DNA of 64,000 nucleotides from Pseudomonas gingeri (GCF_013385425.1 NZ_JACAQA010000022.1:1-64000), one strand, 5' to 3'; counted from the first letter of the stretch, positions 50,503 to 60,225 are shown. The notes: generated by a model not told the origin, from the letters alone. A program made the numbers and translations.

Positions 50503-51927
50503 TCAGGCCATCTGCGCGGCGGCGATCACGGCGGCGGGTTGCGCGCCGCGCACGGTGCGCCAGGTGTTGTAGGCCATCAGCAACATGCCGCTGAAGAAGA
50601 TTGCCCCGCCGATCAGCCGGACGACGTAGCCGGGGTGGCTGGCCACCAGGGTTTCGACGAAGGAGTAGGTCAGCGTGCCGTCATCGTTGACCGCGCGCCA
50701 CATCAGGCCCTGGGCGATGCCGTTGACCCACATCGAGGCGATGTAGAGCACGGTGCCGATGGTAGCGAGCCAGAAGTGCGCGTTGATCAGGCCGATGCTG
50801 TGCATCTGCGGGCGGCCGAAGATTTTCGGGATCATGTGGTACAGCGCGCCGATGGAGATCATCGCCACCCAACCGAGGGCACCGGCGTGTACGTGGCCGA
50901 TGGTCCAGTCGGTGTAGTGGGAGAGGGCGTTGACGGTCTTGATCGCCATCATCGGCCCTTCGAAGGTCGACATGCCGTAGAACGCCAGCGACACCACGAG
51001 GAAGCGCAGGATCGGGTCGCTGCGCAACTTATGCCAGGCCCCGGAGAGGGTCATCATGCCGTTGATCATGCCGCCCCAGCTCGGGGCCAGGAGGATCAGC
51101 GACATCACCATGCCCAGGGACTGGGCCCAGTCCGGCAGGGCGGTGTAGTGCAGGTGGTGGGGACCGGCCCAGATATACAGGGTGATCAGCGCCCAGAAGT
51201 GGACGATGGACAGGCGATAGGAATACACCGGGCGCTCGGCCTGTTTCGGCACGAAGTAGTACATCATCCCGAGGAAGCCGGCGGTCAGGAAGAAGCCCAC
51301 TGCGTTGTGCCCGTACCACCACTGGACCATGGCATCGGTAGCGCCGGAGTAGATCGAGTAGGACTTGGTCAGGCTGACCGGCAGTTCCAGGTTGTTGACG
51401 ATATGCAGGATCGCCACGGTGATGATGAAGGCACCGAAGAACCAGTTACCGACATAGATGTGCTTGGTGGTGCGCTTCACCAGCGTGCCGAAGAACACGA
51501 TGGCGTAGGCGACCCAGACAATGGTGATCAGGATATCGATCGGCCATTCCAGTTCGGCGTATTCCTTGGAGCTGGTGTAGCCCAGCGGCAGGCTGATGGC
51601 CGCCAGGAGGATCACCAGTTGCCAACCCCAGAAAGTGAACGCCGCGATCTTCGGCGCAAACAGCTGGGTCTGGCAGGTGCGTTGCACCGAGTAGTAGGAA
51701 CTGGCGAACAGTGCGCAGCCACCAAAGGCGAAGATCACCGCATTGGTGTGCAACGGGCGCAGGCGGCCGAAGCTGGTCCACGGCAGGTTGAAGTTGAGTT
51801 CGGGCCAGACCAATTGGGCCGCGAGGAAAACCCCGAGCCCCATGCCGACGATGCCCCACACCACCGTCATAATGGCGAATTGGCGGACCACCTTGTAGTT
51901 GTAGGCGGTACTGATTGAAGTGTTCAT
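50503..51927 (-). CDS. ccoN2: cbb3 cytochrome c oxidase catalytic subunit I, second operon, 474 aa
   Basis: Second catalytic subunit, with the same His motifs as ccoN1 (WWYGHNAVGFF, GPHHLHYTALPDW, WTIGHVHAGALGW). The C-terminal two thirds are almost the same as ccoN1, while the N-terminal third differs clearly. The start MNTSISTAYNYKVV at 51927 is family-consistent. A good Anr box lies 111 bases upstream; in PAO1 the second operon is the one strongly induced by Anr. Confidence 0.96.
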   Translation of the reverse strand: MNTSISTAYNYKVVRQFAIMTVVWGIVGMGLGVFLAAQLVWPELNFNLPWTSFGRLRPLHTNAVIFAFGGCALFASSYYSVQRTCQTQLFAPKIAAFTFWGWQLVILLAAISLPLGYTSSKEYAELEWPIDILITIVWVAYAIVFFGTLVKRTTKHIYVGNWFFGAFIITVAILHIVNNLELPVSLTKSYSIYSGATDAMVQWWYGHNAVGFFLTAGFLGMMYYFVPKQAERPVYSYRLSIVHFWALITLYIWAGPHHLHYTALPDWAQSLGMVMSLILLAPSWGGMINGMMTLSGAWHKLRSDPILRFLVVSLAFYGMSTFEGPMMAIKTVNALSHYTDWTIGHVHAGALGWVAMISIGALYHMIPKIFGRPQMHSIGLINAHFWLATIGTVLYIASMWVNGIAQGLMWRAVNDDGTLTYSFVETLVASHPGYVVRLIGGAIFFSGMLLMAYNTWRTVRGAQPAAVIAAAQMA

Positions 51928-52037
51928 GGTTCCCCATCCACGGTTCAGACCCGGCCGGCGCTGTTGCATTCGCGGGATCTGGAGTTATAGGCAGACTAAA
52001 AGCCAGCCAAGCATGGGCAAATAGCCAGCGGGTGGTA

Positions 52038-52051
52038 TTGACGAAGGTCAA
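52038..52051 (-). promoter_or_regulatory. Anr box upstream of ccoN2
   Basis: TTGACGAAGGTCAA is a perfect inverted repeat with TTGAC half-sites, two mismatches from TTGAT-N4-ATCAA. It lies 111 bases before the ccoN2 ATG. Confidence 0.72.
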
Positions 52052-52095
52052 TGGGGCGGGTTGAGCAGGCGCGGGCCTGTGGGCACGCGGAGCTT

Positions 52096-52185
52096 GTGTG
52101 GGAGCGGAGCTTGCCCGCGAAGAGGCCCGCGAGACCGCCAAAAGCCTCGCGGCGCTGCGGCAATCCGACAGCACCGCTCCCACAG
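52096..52185. repeat. REP-type inverted repeat
   Basis: Arms TGTGGGAGCGGAGCTTGCCC and GCACCGCTCCCACAG face each other; the centre has GCCCGCGAGACCGCCAAAAGCC. It sits 40 bases past the stop of the giant gene. Confidence 0.8.
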
Positions 52186-52224
52186 GGTATGCGTTCAAGC
52201 CTCGAGGCCGGCGCAGGTTTCGGT

Positions 52225-55200
52225 TCAGCTCAGGCCCAGGCCATAGGCATTGCTCAGGTCGAACAGAATCGACTCCTTGCCGCTGGGCAGGTGCAGCACG
52301 TAGTACTTGATCGGCGGTACCACGGTCGCGCGATCGGTGGACCAGGTCAGGCCGAAATCCCGTGAGCTCGTCGACTCCGTTTCCCGCAGGGTTTCCTCCA
52401 GCCATTCGCGCTGGGCGCCCAGGGGCCAGCGGTTGCCGTAGAGGCGATGGATTTCCTTCAACTCGGCGCGTGCCGGCAGGCGCCGATGCCCGGCGTTGGC
52501 CTTCGCCTGCATATTGGCAAAGGTGCCCAGTCCCAGCCCATGGCAGTGGATAACGCCGCTGACCGTCAGGTTGTAGCTTTTCATCTGTCCACCCTGATCG
52601 CGCACGGTGATGGTCGTGCTGCCGTTGCCGCGCACCGTGACCAGACCGGACGCGTCGACCACGGCAATCGCCGGATTGCCCGAGCTGTAGGTATAACCGG
52701 GCGTACCGCCACTGGCCTGGCGTCGGACCGAGGTGGTTGGGCCGAAGGCGGGCAACACCGTCGGATGGCTGGGGATCAGGTAGATCTTGCCGCTGAGCGT
52801 CACCGGACGCTGGTCGAACACCAGATCGGGACGCCCACTGCCCGACAGTCGTAACTTGACGGTGACCGCTTCCGAGCGTTCCGACAGGTTGCCCGCGCGG
52901 TCCTGGATCCGGTAGGACACCGGCCAATCGGCATCGGCCCCCAGTGAGAGGAGAAAGGCGCGGGGAAACTCGATGACGATGGTCTTGAGTTCCATGACCC
53001 GCATCCCCGGCCCCTCGATATTGCCCCAGAAGGTGCTCACCTGGTCGCCGACCGCGAAACCGTTGTAGCTGGCGATGGTCCCCGGCAGCACATTACCCAG
53101 TTGGCTCAGCTGTGCCGAGGTCAGGCCGTCGTGGACCTGGGGTGGAAAAGCCATGGCCGCGAGCAACGGCTGGCCGGGTTTTTCACGGTCGACCTCGATC
53201 AGGGTCGGGAACGAGTCCGTCCATTGCTGGCTGATGGTGTCGTATGCCCGGTATCTGAGTTCGTGGTTACCGTGGGTCAACGCCTCGACGGGAATGTCCA
53301 GGTTCAGGGTGTCCCCGGGATTATCGCCCGGACCGATGAACACCGGGCTGCCCAGCAATTCCGTGCCCCACAGCAACTGATAGGTCTCGTCGGAGGAAGG
53401 GTTGCTCCAGACCGGGAAGGTCACCCGGACGGGGGCCTCGAGGGCGCTGATCGGCAGCAGTCCCTGGCCGTCATCCAGGGCCGCCTCGACCCTCGGCCGC
53501 TCCAGTTCCCGGGCATTCTCGGGCAGGCCCCGGGCTTTTTTGCAGTCGAGGAGCAGCGCGGAGCCGATGCCCAGGCCGCTGGCTTCATAGAGCAGGCTCA
53601 GGCCGGGGGTGACCTTGATATAGGGGTGCTCCGGCTCGACCACGTCCAAGGTCATGTCGAGTACCGCGTGCACCAGTCCCAACGGGCTTTTGCTGGTCGA
53701 TGACCAGGTTTTCGGTTTGAGCGGCGACTGCAACGGCCAGCGGTTGCCGTAGGCCGTGCGGATGCTGATCAGTTCGTCCAGCGACGGAATGCTCAGGCCT
53801 TTTTGCCGGGCCTTGTGCAGGGTCTCGTCGTTGCTGCCCTCGCCCAGGTTGTAGCACTGGACCACGCCGCTGACGCTGACTTCGTAGCTTTTGCGCTGCC
53901 CGGCGCTGTCGCTGACCCGGATCCGGGTCTGGCCATTGCCACGCACGCTGACCTTGCCGTTGCCGTCGACCACGGCGATCCGCGGGTTGTCGCTGCTGTA
54001 GTGATAGCCGGGCACGCCGCCGCTGGCCGTGCGCTGGCTCGTCGTGCCCGGGCCGAAGGCCGGCAGCACCTGTGGGTGGCAGGGAATCAGGTAGATCTTG
54101 CCGGGCAAGCTGACGGGGTGGGTGTCGAAGAGCAGTTCCGGCACCCGCTGTCTGGTCCGCACCACCAAGCGTAGCCGGGGGAAGGTCAGGGCGGTGGATT
54201 CGTCGGGGCTGCCGTCGAAGGTCACCTTGAAGGTGAAGGTCAGGCCGCTGAGGTCTTTCAATTGATCAAGCTCCCCCCGTGGCACGGGGTCGTCGAAGGC
54301 GTCGGCGATCGAGGGGATTTCCCGGGCCTCCCAAATCGCGAAGGAGTAAGGCCGGCCGTCGGCCCGGGTACCTTCGCCACGCAACCAGACCCGTTGCCCG
54401 AGCTGGATATGCGGCCATTTCAGGATCTCGATGCGGGCATCGCCGCTGAAGGTGTTGAGGTCGAGGACCTGATTGTCCGGTGCCTGATGAACGAAGGGCG
54501 TGGGCAGGTCATCCTGGGCGATGGGCAGGACGTCCAGCAGCAGTTTCTCCGATGGGGCGGGGATGCCGTCGCGGGTGACGGTATAGCCGACCTCCACGCG
54601 TTTGCCGATATTGGCGCTGACCGCCGTGACGGGCACGGCGAAGTCGACACTGCCGCCGGCACTGCCGGGCTTGGCATCGATAAGAGGGGTGCCGGCACCG
54701 GGCGTGCCCCGCCAGTAGGCCTGGATACTGTCGCGGGTCTCCATGACATAGCCGACTCGGATCGTCGCGCCCATCAGCGCCTGCAGCGGGAACAACAGCG
54801 TGTCGTGGGCCTCCAGCACCTTGGGCACCGGCAGATCCAGCGGGCTGGCGCTGACCGGCAACAGCAGGGCCTGGGACACGACGGGCTCCGGGGCGACGGT
54901 CTGGACTTCATAGCGCACCACCACGGAGCCCCCGGCCAGCACGCTGACCTGGTCGTCCGGAATGCTGAAGTCGATGTCCTGGTCGGTCCCGATTACCGCC
55001 TTGGCCTCCTGGTGCCGGGTTTCCATGCCGGTGGCGGTGGTGCCGAGCCAGATCAGGGTCACGCTCTGGCCCGGGGCGATAAACGAATAGGGCTCGACCC
55101 GGGCAATCACGCCGGTTTGCGTCGGGTCGAGCACATTGCCGTTGGCTTCGGCCACGGGCACCCGGGGCGGCTTGAGGGTCAGGGCGCGGCCGGTGATCTG

Positions 55201-58200
55201 CAATGGCAGGCTCCGGGAACGGCGCGCGGGCTGGTTGGGCGTCTCGACGTAGTAGTAGAACCGCGCCTGGCCCCGGATGATCAGGAGAAACTGCTCGTTC
55301 GGCACTTCGAAGGAGACGAAGGCATCGCTGTCGCTGCCGGGCAGCATCGCGCTGTACGCGGGCAGCGTCGCGCCGAGGGCGGTTTCCCGTTCGACCAGCA
55401 GGCGCAGGGTCTGGGCGCTGCTCATGCCTTCATACCGCAGCACCAGGGTCTGCACGTCGGCGCCATTGAGTGTGTCCAGGTTCAGTTGCATGCCCTGGGC
55501 ACGGGGGACCACCGGCGGGCGCAGGTCCGGATCGCCGATGCCGACTTCGACCAGGGCCGGGCGTGACCAGCGCGACCAGTTGTTGACCCCATCGCGTATC
55601 TCGTAACGCACGATGATCGCGTCGGAGTTGCCGGCCTCGCGGATAATCTGCGGATCGATCGGCACCACCACTTCGTCGCTCGGGGCCAGCAAGGGTGGGT
55701 GCTGTACCAGGCGGCCATGCCAGGACACCACGATCGCATCTCCGGCGGCCATGTTCGCATAACGTTTGACCACCACGCTGACCCCCTCCGGGTCTTCGAT
55801 CACCCCGGGCGGCAGGATCACCGGCAGTTCGAGCTTGTCGTTGACGGTGGGCGTCGCGGATTGGGTGTCGGGGTCGCCGGGGACGTCCAGCTTGATCCGT
55901 ACCTGGGTTTCGGCGGTTTCCGGCGCGCCGCCGGGAAAGGGAGTGAGGACGTAGCGCACCGTCACGGCTTCCGCCGACATGATCCAGCGGGTCTCGACCC
56001 GCAGGGTCAGGTGGCTGGCGCCGGGTGTGCTGTCCTGGGTATGGCTGGCGACCGGATCGGGATGGCTGCCCCAATACAGGTCGATCCGATCCCTGGGTTT
56101 CAGCTCCAGCGGGGCGATCACCACGGGCAACGGCCGTTGCGGGTCGATCACATCGGTGGCGCCGATGCCGCCGAGATTAAAACTGTTGATCAGCGGCGGG
56201 ACCAGCTCCCGCGTGGCGCGCGGGCGTCGATCGGTGCTGGCCGGCGGCGGGTTCCAGGTGGGGGAGATCGGGCCTGCCTTCTCCCAGAACGGGCTGGTCT
56301 CCAGCACACTCAATTTGCCCGCGCTGGCGACGGCGTTGATCAAGCGAACATGAGGCAGGGTGATGCTGTTGCCGCTGACCGGTTCGACCGGTATGCACAA
56401 ATCCCGTTGTGCGCTGGAATCCCTCGGCTCGTACTTGAGCAAGGCGCCGTCCTGGCTGGAGTAGTAGATACCGTTGAGGAAGAGATTTTCCGCCAGCAGG
56501 GTCTTGGTGACGAAGCAGATATCCTCGACGCAGAAAAAGTCGGCGCAGGGTGTGTCGCCGGTCTGATAGCGGGCAGGGTCGAGGGGTTTGGCATAGTGAA
56601 TACTGTCGAGCGGGGTTTTCCCCAGGGTCAATTCAAGACGCTGTTGCTCCAGTGCCTGTGTCTTCCGGTCGGCCAGGGTGCGGGTGACCTTGATCGCCTG
56701 GCCATCGACGAAAGGTTCGAGGGTGACATAACCGTCAGGGGCGGAGGTGCGATAGATCGCATCCGCCAGCAGTGCGCCTCGACCCTGGCCGATCTTGCCA
56801 TGGGTATAACGCGCGGCATCGTCCGGGTGAGCGAAAAGCGGGCTGAGGGCATAACGTTCGATTGCGCCCGATGCGCCGTCGGACGGGTCCCAGGAGGCGC
56901 TGACCGGGCCTGTCTGGCGCCACAGCGTACCGGGCCGCAAGACACTCAATTTGCCGCTGGCGGCCACACGACGAACATAGTCACGACCGGACAGCGAGCC
57001 GTTCTCCAACTGGCCCTGGGTATCGATACCGTCGTTGTGAAAGAGACTGCCCCGCAGCACTTCGTCGGCATCGGGCACCAACGGTACCTGGTAGCTGAAC
57101 AAGGCCCCGTCGGCGCTCGCCAGATACAGCCGGGTGGTGCTCTGGTGGCCTGGCACTATTGCCGTTTCGCGAGCGGTCTTGATGGCGTGGGCGAAATCGC
57201 GCACTGAGATAAAGTGTTGGTAGACCCTGTCGCTGGGCGGCGCCTCCCGCCGGGGTTCCGACACATAGAGGCCATCGAGGCGATAACCGGGGATCAGGCT
57301 GAGAACGGCGATATCCGGCGGGAGTATAAGCGTGCGATCGAAGTCACCGCTGATGTCGAGGGCGGGGGCGGTAGAGACGTATTCCTTCTCGGTTTTCTTG
57401 AAAATAAAGCCGAAGTTGCGCTGGGTTCTCGGATTGGTTTGCGCAAGGGCATGTCGCACGGCATCCGCGGCGCTCATGAATACCGGGCTGAACACAGGGG
57501 AATAGTTGGCAATCGCTGCCTGGTCCGTCTCGACCAGCACCCCGGCGGCGCTGTCGCGAATCGACAGCACTTTCCCGGGGCTGGTCCAGATATCGCGACC
57601 AGGGACCAGCACCCGCAGCTCGCCGGCCTTGACCAGATCACGAGCGAATGTCAGCACGGCGCCCTTGTCGGTCTCCAGGCCGCTCTTGAAGCGTTGTTCC
57701 GTGGGATTTTCCATCAGGTTCAGCGGGTCTGTCGGCGAGGGCGACAGCGTCTTGAACAGGTCGATTTCGCTCGGGGAGTGCTGGCTGGTGTAGCGGATCA
57801 ACGAGCCGTCCTGGCCAGAGAAATAGCGCAATGGAATCGCGCGATCCTTGATGGCCCGATAGATATCCCAGGTCGGAAACAGGTTCAGGTACAGCTGGGC
57901 TTCCGTCGCCGCCAGCAGGAAATCCAGGTTGCCCAGGCGTGAGCTGTAGGTCCCGACAATCGTGTGATCTTCCAGGGGAAAGCCATTTCGGTGGGGGAAT
58001 ACCAGCGTGTGGTCGAAGATCTCGGTGGCTGAAACCAGCGGCGCGCTGGCGACAAACAGGCCGTCCGCGCGTTTCAGGATCACCCCGCCATGGACCTTGT
58101 CGTAGCGCCGGGGGATCTGCCCGTGGGCGTGGCGTGCCGCGTCGTCGGCGCTGGCGAAGAGCGGGCCGAGGACGCGCCGTTGCAACTGATGATAAGCGTG

Positions 58201-60225
58201 CCATTCACTGCTGACCCGACCGGCCGGTCCCCACAGTTCACTGGGCTGAAGCACGCTCAGTTCACCGCTGTCGGCCAGCGCGTGGATGAAATTCAGCGGG
58301 TCGAGGATGCCCTTGACCAGGCGTTCGCCGTAGCTCAGCAGGTTTTCGCTGCCGGCGAGCAGCGCTTGGTCGGCGTGGATATCCAGCGATCGGTATTTCA
58401 ACTGCGCGCCATCGCGGGTGCTCAGGTACAAGGGCAGGATCGGCGAGTTCGGCTCCGGACGATAGGCTTTGATCTGTTTGAGCGCCGCCAGCAGCTCAGC
58501 GGGCAGAAAGAAGTTGCGGTATATCCAGACGTCCTTGCACGGCAGGCGTCGCGGATACAGCGCGGCGCTGTAGTAGAAGCCGGCCAGGCGACAGCCGGAC
58601 GGCAATGTCGGAGAACCGTCGGCGCCGGTGGGCAAGCGTGGGTCCGCGGCAAACAGCGGTTCCTGGGCGCTCAGCGGTTCACTGGCGGCGTAGCGCTGGT
58701 GGCTGTCGCTGATAATCACGCCGATCCGCCGGTCGCGGTAATGACCATTGATGCGTTCGTTGGCGTACAGGGCCGCGGCATCCGCGCTGTCGAACAGTGG
58801 CCCGAAGGCCGGCAAGGCCGGAGTCGAGGCTTTCTGCGCTGGATAGGGTGCCCAATCGCGGGGCACCTGGCCGGGCGGGCCCCAGTAGGTATCGCCACGG
58901 ACCACGTAGAGCGCGCCGGTTTTGGCCAGGGATTTGATGAACTCGCTGGGCAGCAACCGATTGAGGTCGCTGAGATCATTACCCGGTAGCAGGCGCGGGA
59001 TCAATGCGTCCTCTTCAGCGGAGCCGCTGGGCATGTATTTGATGATGGTGGAGTCGGTCATCAGTGCATAAAACGCCCTGACCCCCTGTGGCCGGGCGAG
59101 AAGGGTGGTCAGGACCTCAGCCGGGGTGATGCTTTTCAGGCGCAGGCGGGTCTCCTGTTCGGAGAGTATCGAGGGCCTGTCGAGGGGCCCGTCGTTTTGC
59201 TCCTTGAGGGCCGACAGGCTTATGTTGGAACGGTAGACGGCATAGAGCCGGTGTCCGGGGGGGAAGCTGGCGATACCGGTTTCGGTGATCGGATACAGGG
59301 TATTGCGGTTGAAGCGGCGGTCGTTACCGGTGGTCGGCAGCGTGGCGACAAAGGTCGCGTCCTGGCGTTGGAAGATCAGCCCGCCGAACTCCTTGTCGCT
59401 GCCGCCCTGGATCAGCTGTTGGGCATGGCGGGCGGCGTCGTCCGCCGAGAGGAAGGTCGGGCCCAGTTCAGGCAGGACGGCGTCGGTGAAGGGGGCCCAA
59501 TGGATCGGGTCGACCCGCCCCTGTCGGTTCCACAGGTAGCTGCCGTGCAACACCAGCAAGGAGCCGGCGGCGGCGATCGTGCGGACGAATTGGTGGGGCG
59601 GCAGTGCGCCGCTCAACAGTTGCTCGCGAGCGTGCCGGGCCCGTGCCTGCCAGTCCGCGCCTTCGGGCAGCAGTGCCTGCTCCAGTTCGCTGTCCCCTGG
59701 GTGGTAGGCCAGCAGCGCCCCGTCGGGGGTGCCGAAAAACAACGGCGGCGGATGCGCGCCAGGCGCGGGGGCACGGGAACGGCGTGCGTGATGGAGCCCG
59801 GCGAACAGGTCGTAGGGACTGAAAAAGTTTTCGTACAGCGAGCTTTCCCGGGGCGGCAGTTGTTCATGGGCGGTCTCGGCCTGGCAGTAGAGGCCGGCGA
59901 GGATAAAGCCTTCGGGCAACCGCAGCCGGCCCTGGGCGTCCCGACCGAAGAGCGCGTCCGGGTCGAAGGGCATCGGGGCGCCGTCCAGCGCTTGCGCAAC
60001 GGTGAATTCCGCCTTCTGTGCCTGCTTGAGGATAAACGACGAGGGGCGCTTCAAACCTTTGAAAGCGGCCTGGCCGTGGGCATACTGGACGGCTTCGTCG
60101 AGGCTGGCGAAGGTGCGGCTGAGCAGCGGCGTGGCCGTCTTCTGACGCATCGGCGCGACCGCAAGGTCCGTTGGAAGGCGACTGGCGCCGGGTTGTTCGG
60201 CGTGGGTGAGGGCGTCTTGAGGCAT
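52225..60225 (-). CDS. giant modular protein: six ~215-aa repeats, Ig-like array, duplicated Big-2/YGNRWPL unit, 2666 aa
   Basis: Function unknown. Residues 34-1330 are six repeats, each opening like LGPLFASADDAARHAHGQI (reminiscent of DUF4329) and containing a DGALLxY motif near the middle. Residues ~1346-2030 look like five or six Ig-like beta modules (VxVRYEVxD ends). Residues 2036-2165 and 2471-2601 are a duplicated unit of Big-2-like sequence (IAVVD, VRGNG, KSYxVxVSGV) ending in YGNRWPL; between them (2254-2463) is a pair of beta modules. No signal peptide, membrane segment, RTX repeat, LPXTG or enzyme motif is visible. The frame is intact over 8 kb. It resembles adhesin or toxin-scaffold design, but export is unexplained. 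Confidence 0.85.
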   Translation of the reverse strand: MPQDALTHAEQPGASRLPTDLAVAPMRQKTATPLLSRTFASLDEAVQYAHGQAAFKGLKRPSSFILKQAQKAEFTVAQALDGAPMPFDPDALFGRDAQGRLRLPEGFILAGLYCQAETAHEQLPPRESSLYENFFSPYDLFAGLHHARRSRAPAPGAHPPPLFFGTPDGALLAYHPGDSELEQALLPEGADWQARARHAREQLLSGALPPHQFVRTIAAAGSLLVLHGSYLWNRQGRVDPIHWAPFTDAVLPELGPTFLSADDAARHAQQLIQGGSDKEFGGLIFQRQDATFVATLPTTGNDRRFNRNTLYPITETGIASFPPGHRLYAVYRSNISLSALKEQNDGPLDRPSILSEQETRLRLKSITPAEVLTTLLARPQGVRAFYALMTDSTIIKYMPSGSAEEDALIPRLLPGNDLSDLNRLLPSEFIKSLAKTGALYVVRGDTYWGPPGQVPRDWAPYPAQKASTPALPAFGPLFDSADAAALYANERINGHYRDRRIGVIISDSHQRYAASEPLSAQEPLFAADPRLPTGADGSPTLPSGCRLAGFYYSAALYPRRLPCKDVWIYRNFFLPAELLAALKQIKAYRPEPNSPILPLYLSTRDGAQLKYRSLDIHADQALLAGSENLLSYGERLVKGILDPLNFIHALADSGELSVLQPSELWGPAGRVSSEWHAYHQLQRRVLGPLFASADDAARHAHGQIPRRYDKVHGGVILKRADGLFVASAPLVSATEIFDHTLVFPHRNGFPLEDHTIVGTYSSRLGNLDFLLAATEAQLYLNLFPTWDIYRAIKDRAIPLRYFSGQDGSLIRYTSQHSPSEIDLFKTLSPSPTDPLNLMENPTEQRFKSGLETDKGAVLTFARDLVKAGELRVLVPGRDIWTSPGKVLSIRDSAAGVLVETDQAAIANYSPVFSPVFMSAADAVRHALAQTNPRTQRNFGFIFKKTEKEYVSTAPALDISGDFDRTLILPPDIAVLSLIPGYRLDGLYVSEPRREAPPSDRVYQHFISVRDFAHAIKTARETAIVPGHQSTTRLYLASADGALFSYQVPLVPDADEVLRGSLFHNDGIDTQGQLENGSLSGRDYVRRVAASGKLSVLRPGTLWRQTGPVSASWDPSDGASGAIERYALSPLFAHPDDAARYTHGKIGQGRGALLADAIYRTSAPDGYVTLEPFVDGQAIKVTRTLADRKTQALEQQRLELTLGKTPLDSIHYAKPLDPARYQTGDTPCADFFCVEDICFVTKTLLAENLFLNGIYYSSQDGALLKYEPRDSSAQRDLCIPVEPVSGNSITLPHVRLINAVASAGKLSVLETSPFWEKAGPISPTWNPPPASTDRRPRATRELVPPLINSFNLGGIGATDVIDPQRPLPVVIAPLELKPRDRIDLYWGSHPDPVASHTQDSTPGASHLTLRVETRWIMSAEAVTVRYVLTPFPGGAPETAETQVRIKLDVPGDPDTQSATPTVNDKLELPVILPPGVIEDPEGVSVVVKRYANMAAGDAIVVSWHGRLVQHPPLLAPSDEVVVPIDPQIIREAGNSDAIIVRYEIRDGVNNWSRWSRPALVEVGIGDPDLRPPVVPRAQGMQLNLDTLNGADVQTLVLRYEGMSSAQTLRLLVERETALGATLPAYSAMLPGSDSDAFVSFEVPNEQFLLIIRGQARFYYYVETPNQPARRSRSLPLQITGRALTLKPPRVPVAEANGNVLDPTQTGVIARVEPYSFIAPGQSVTLIWLGTTATGMETRHQEAKAVIGTDQDIDFSIPDDQVSVLAGGSVVVRYEVQTVAPEPVVSQALLLPVSASPLDLPVPKVLEAHDTLLFPLQALMGATIRVGYVMETRDSIQAYWRGTPGAGTPLIDAKPGSAGGSVDFAVPVTAVSANIGKRVEVGYTVTRDGIPAPSEKLLLDVLPIAQDDLPTPFVHQAPDNQVLDLNTFSGDARIEILKWPHIQLGQRVWLRGEGTRADGRPYSFAIWEAREIPSIADAFDDPVPRGELDQLKDLSGLTFTFKVTFDGSPDESTALTFPRLRLVVRTRQRVPELLFDTHPVSLPGKIYLIPCHPQVLPAFGPGTTSQRTASGGVPGYHYSSDNPRIAVVDGNGKVSVRGNGQTRIRVSDSAGQRKSYEVSVSGVVQCYNLGEGSNDETLHKARQKGLSIPSLDELISIRTAYGNRWPLQSPLKPKTWSSTSKSPLGLVHAVLDMTLDVVEPEHPYIKVTPGLSLLYEASGLGIGSALLLDCKKARGLPENARELERPRVEAALDDGQGLLPISALEAPVRVTFPVWSNPSSDETYQLLWGTELLGSPVFIGPGDNPGDTLNLDIPVEALTHGNHELRYRAYDTISQQWTDSFPTLIEVDREKPGQPLLAAMAFPPQVHDGLTSAQLSQLGNVLPGTIASYNGFAVGDQVSTFWGNIEGPGMRVMELKTIVIEFPRAFLLSLGADADWPVSYRIQDRAGNLSERSEAVTVKLRLSGSGRPDLVFDQRPVTLSGKIYLIPSHPTVLPAFGPTTSVRRQASGGTPGYTYSSGNPAIAVVDASGLVTVRGNGSTTITVRDQGGQMKSYNLTVSGVIHCHGLGLGTFANMQAKANAGHRRLPARAELKEIHRLYGNRWPLGAQREWLEETLRETESTSSRDFGLTWSTDRATVVPPIKYYVLHLPSGKESILFDLSNAYGLGLS
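52423..54120 (-). repeat. duplicated Big-2-like plus YGNRWPL unit within the giant gene
   Basis: Residues 2036-2165 (53731-54120) and 2471-2601 (52423-52815) share the order YLIPxHPxVLPAFGP, ASGGxPGYxYSS, VVDxxGxVxVRGNG, then a Cys/Gly-rich link and YGNRWPL. The two copies flank a distinct two-module segment at 52837-53466. Confidence 0.9.
55537..56190 (-). repeat. Ig-like module pair shared with the 240-aa gene
   Basis: Residues 1346-1563 of the giant protein align along their length with residues 15-238 of the small gene at 61139-61861 (for example IDLYW, SPFPGG/TPFPGG, GVIVDPQGV/GVIEDPEGV, VRYEI). Confidence 0.88.
56236..60126 (-). repeat. six tandem ~215-residue repeats in the N-terminal half of the giant protein
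   Basis: Repeat starts at residues 34, 254, 474, 686, 912 and 1127, spacing 212-226. Each has (a) PxFxSADDAARHA, (b) GGxIxxRxDGxFVAS-like beta strands, (c) LPxGxRLxGxYxS, (d) YxNFF plus helical segment, (e) SxDGALLxY, (f) FIxxLAxxGxLSVLxPSxLW, (g) GxVSxxWxPY. The copies are diverged (perhaps 30-40 percent alike by eye), so the duplication is old. Confidence 0.88.

Larger units (their letters stand above)
51928..52224. other. region between ccoN2 and the giant modular gene
   Basis: No gene in these 297 bases. They hold the ccoN2 promoter region with its Anr box and a REP pair near the 3' end of the giant gene. This is the junction between core cco genes and the accessory block. Confidence 0.6.

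Noticed and set aside
56236..60126. Nonribosomal peptide synthetase or polyketide synthase modules as explanation of the large repeat gene
   Set aside because: No carrier-protein serine motif, condensation HHxxxDG or adenylation motifs; repeat length (~215) is too short.
52225..60225. RTX or type V/two-partner secretion for the giant protein
   Set aside because: No GGXGXDXXX repeats, no TPS or ESPR N-terminus, no beta-barrel C-terminus and no transporter genes nearby.
52225..60225. Giant gene as a fusion artefact or pseudogene
   Set aside because: A single frame runs 8 kb without stops and repeat boundaries are regular, so no frameshift is needed.
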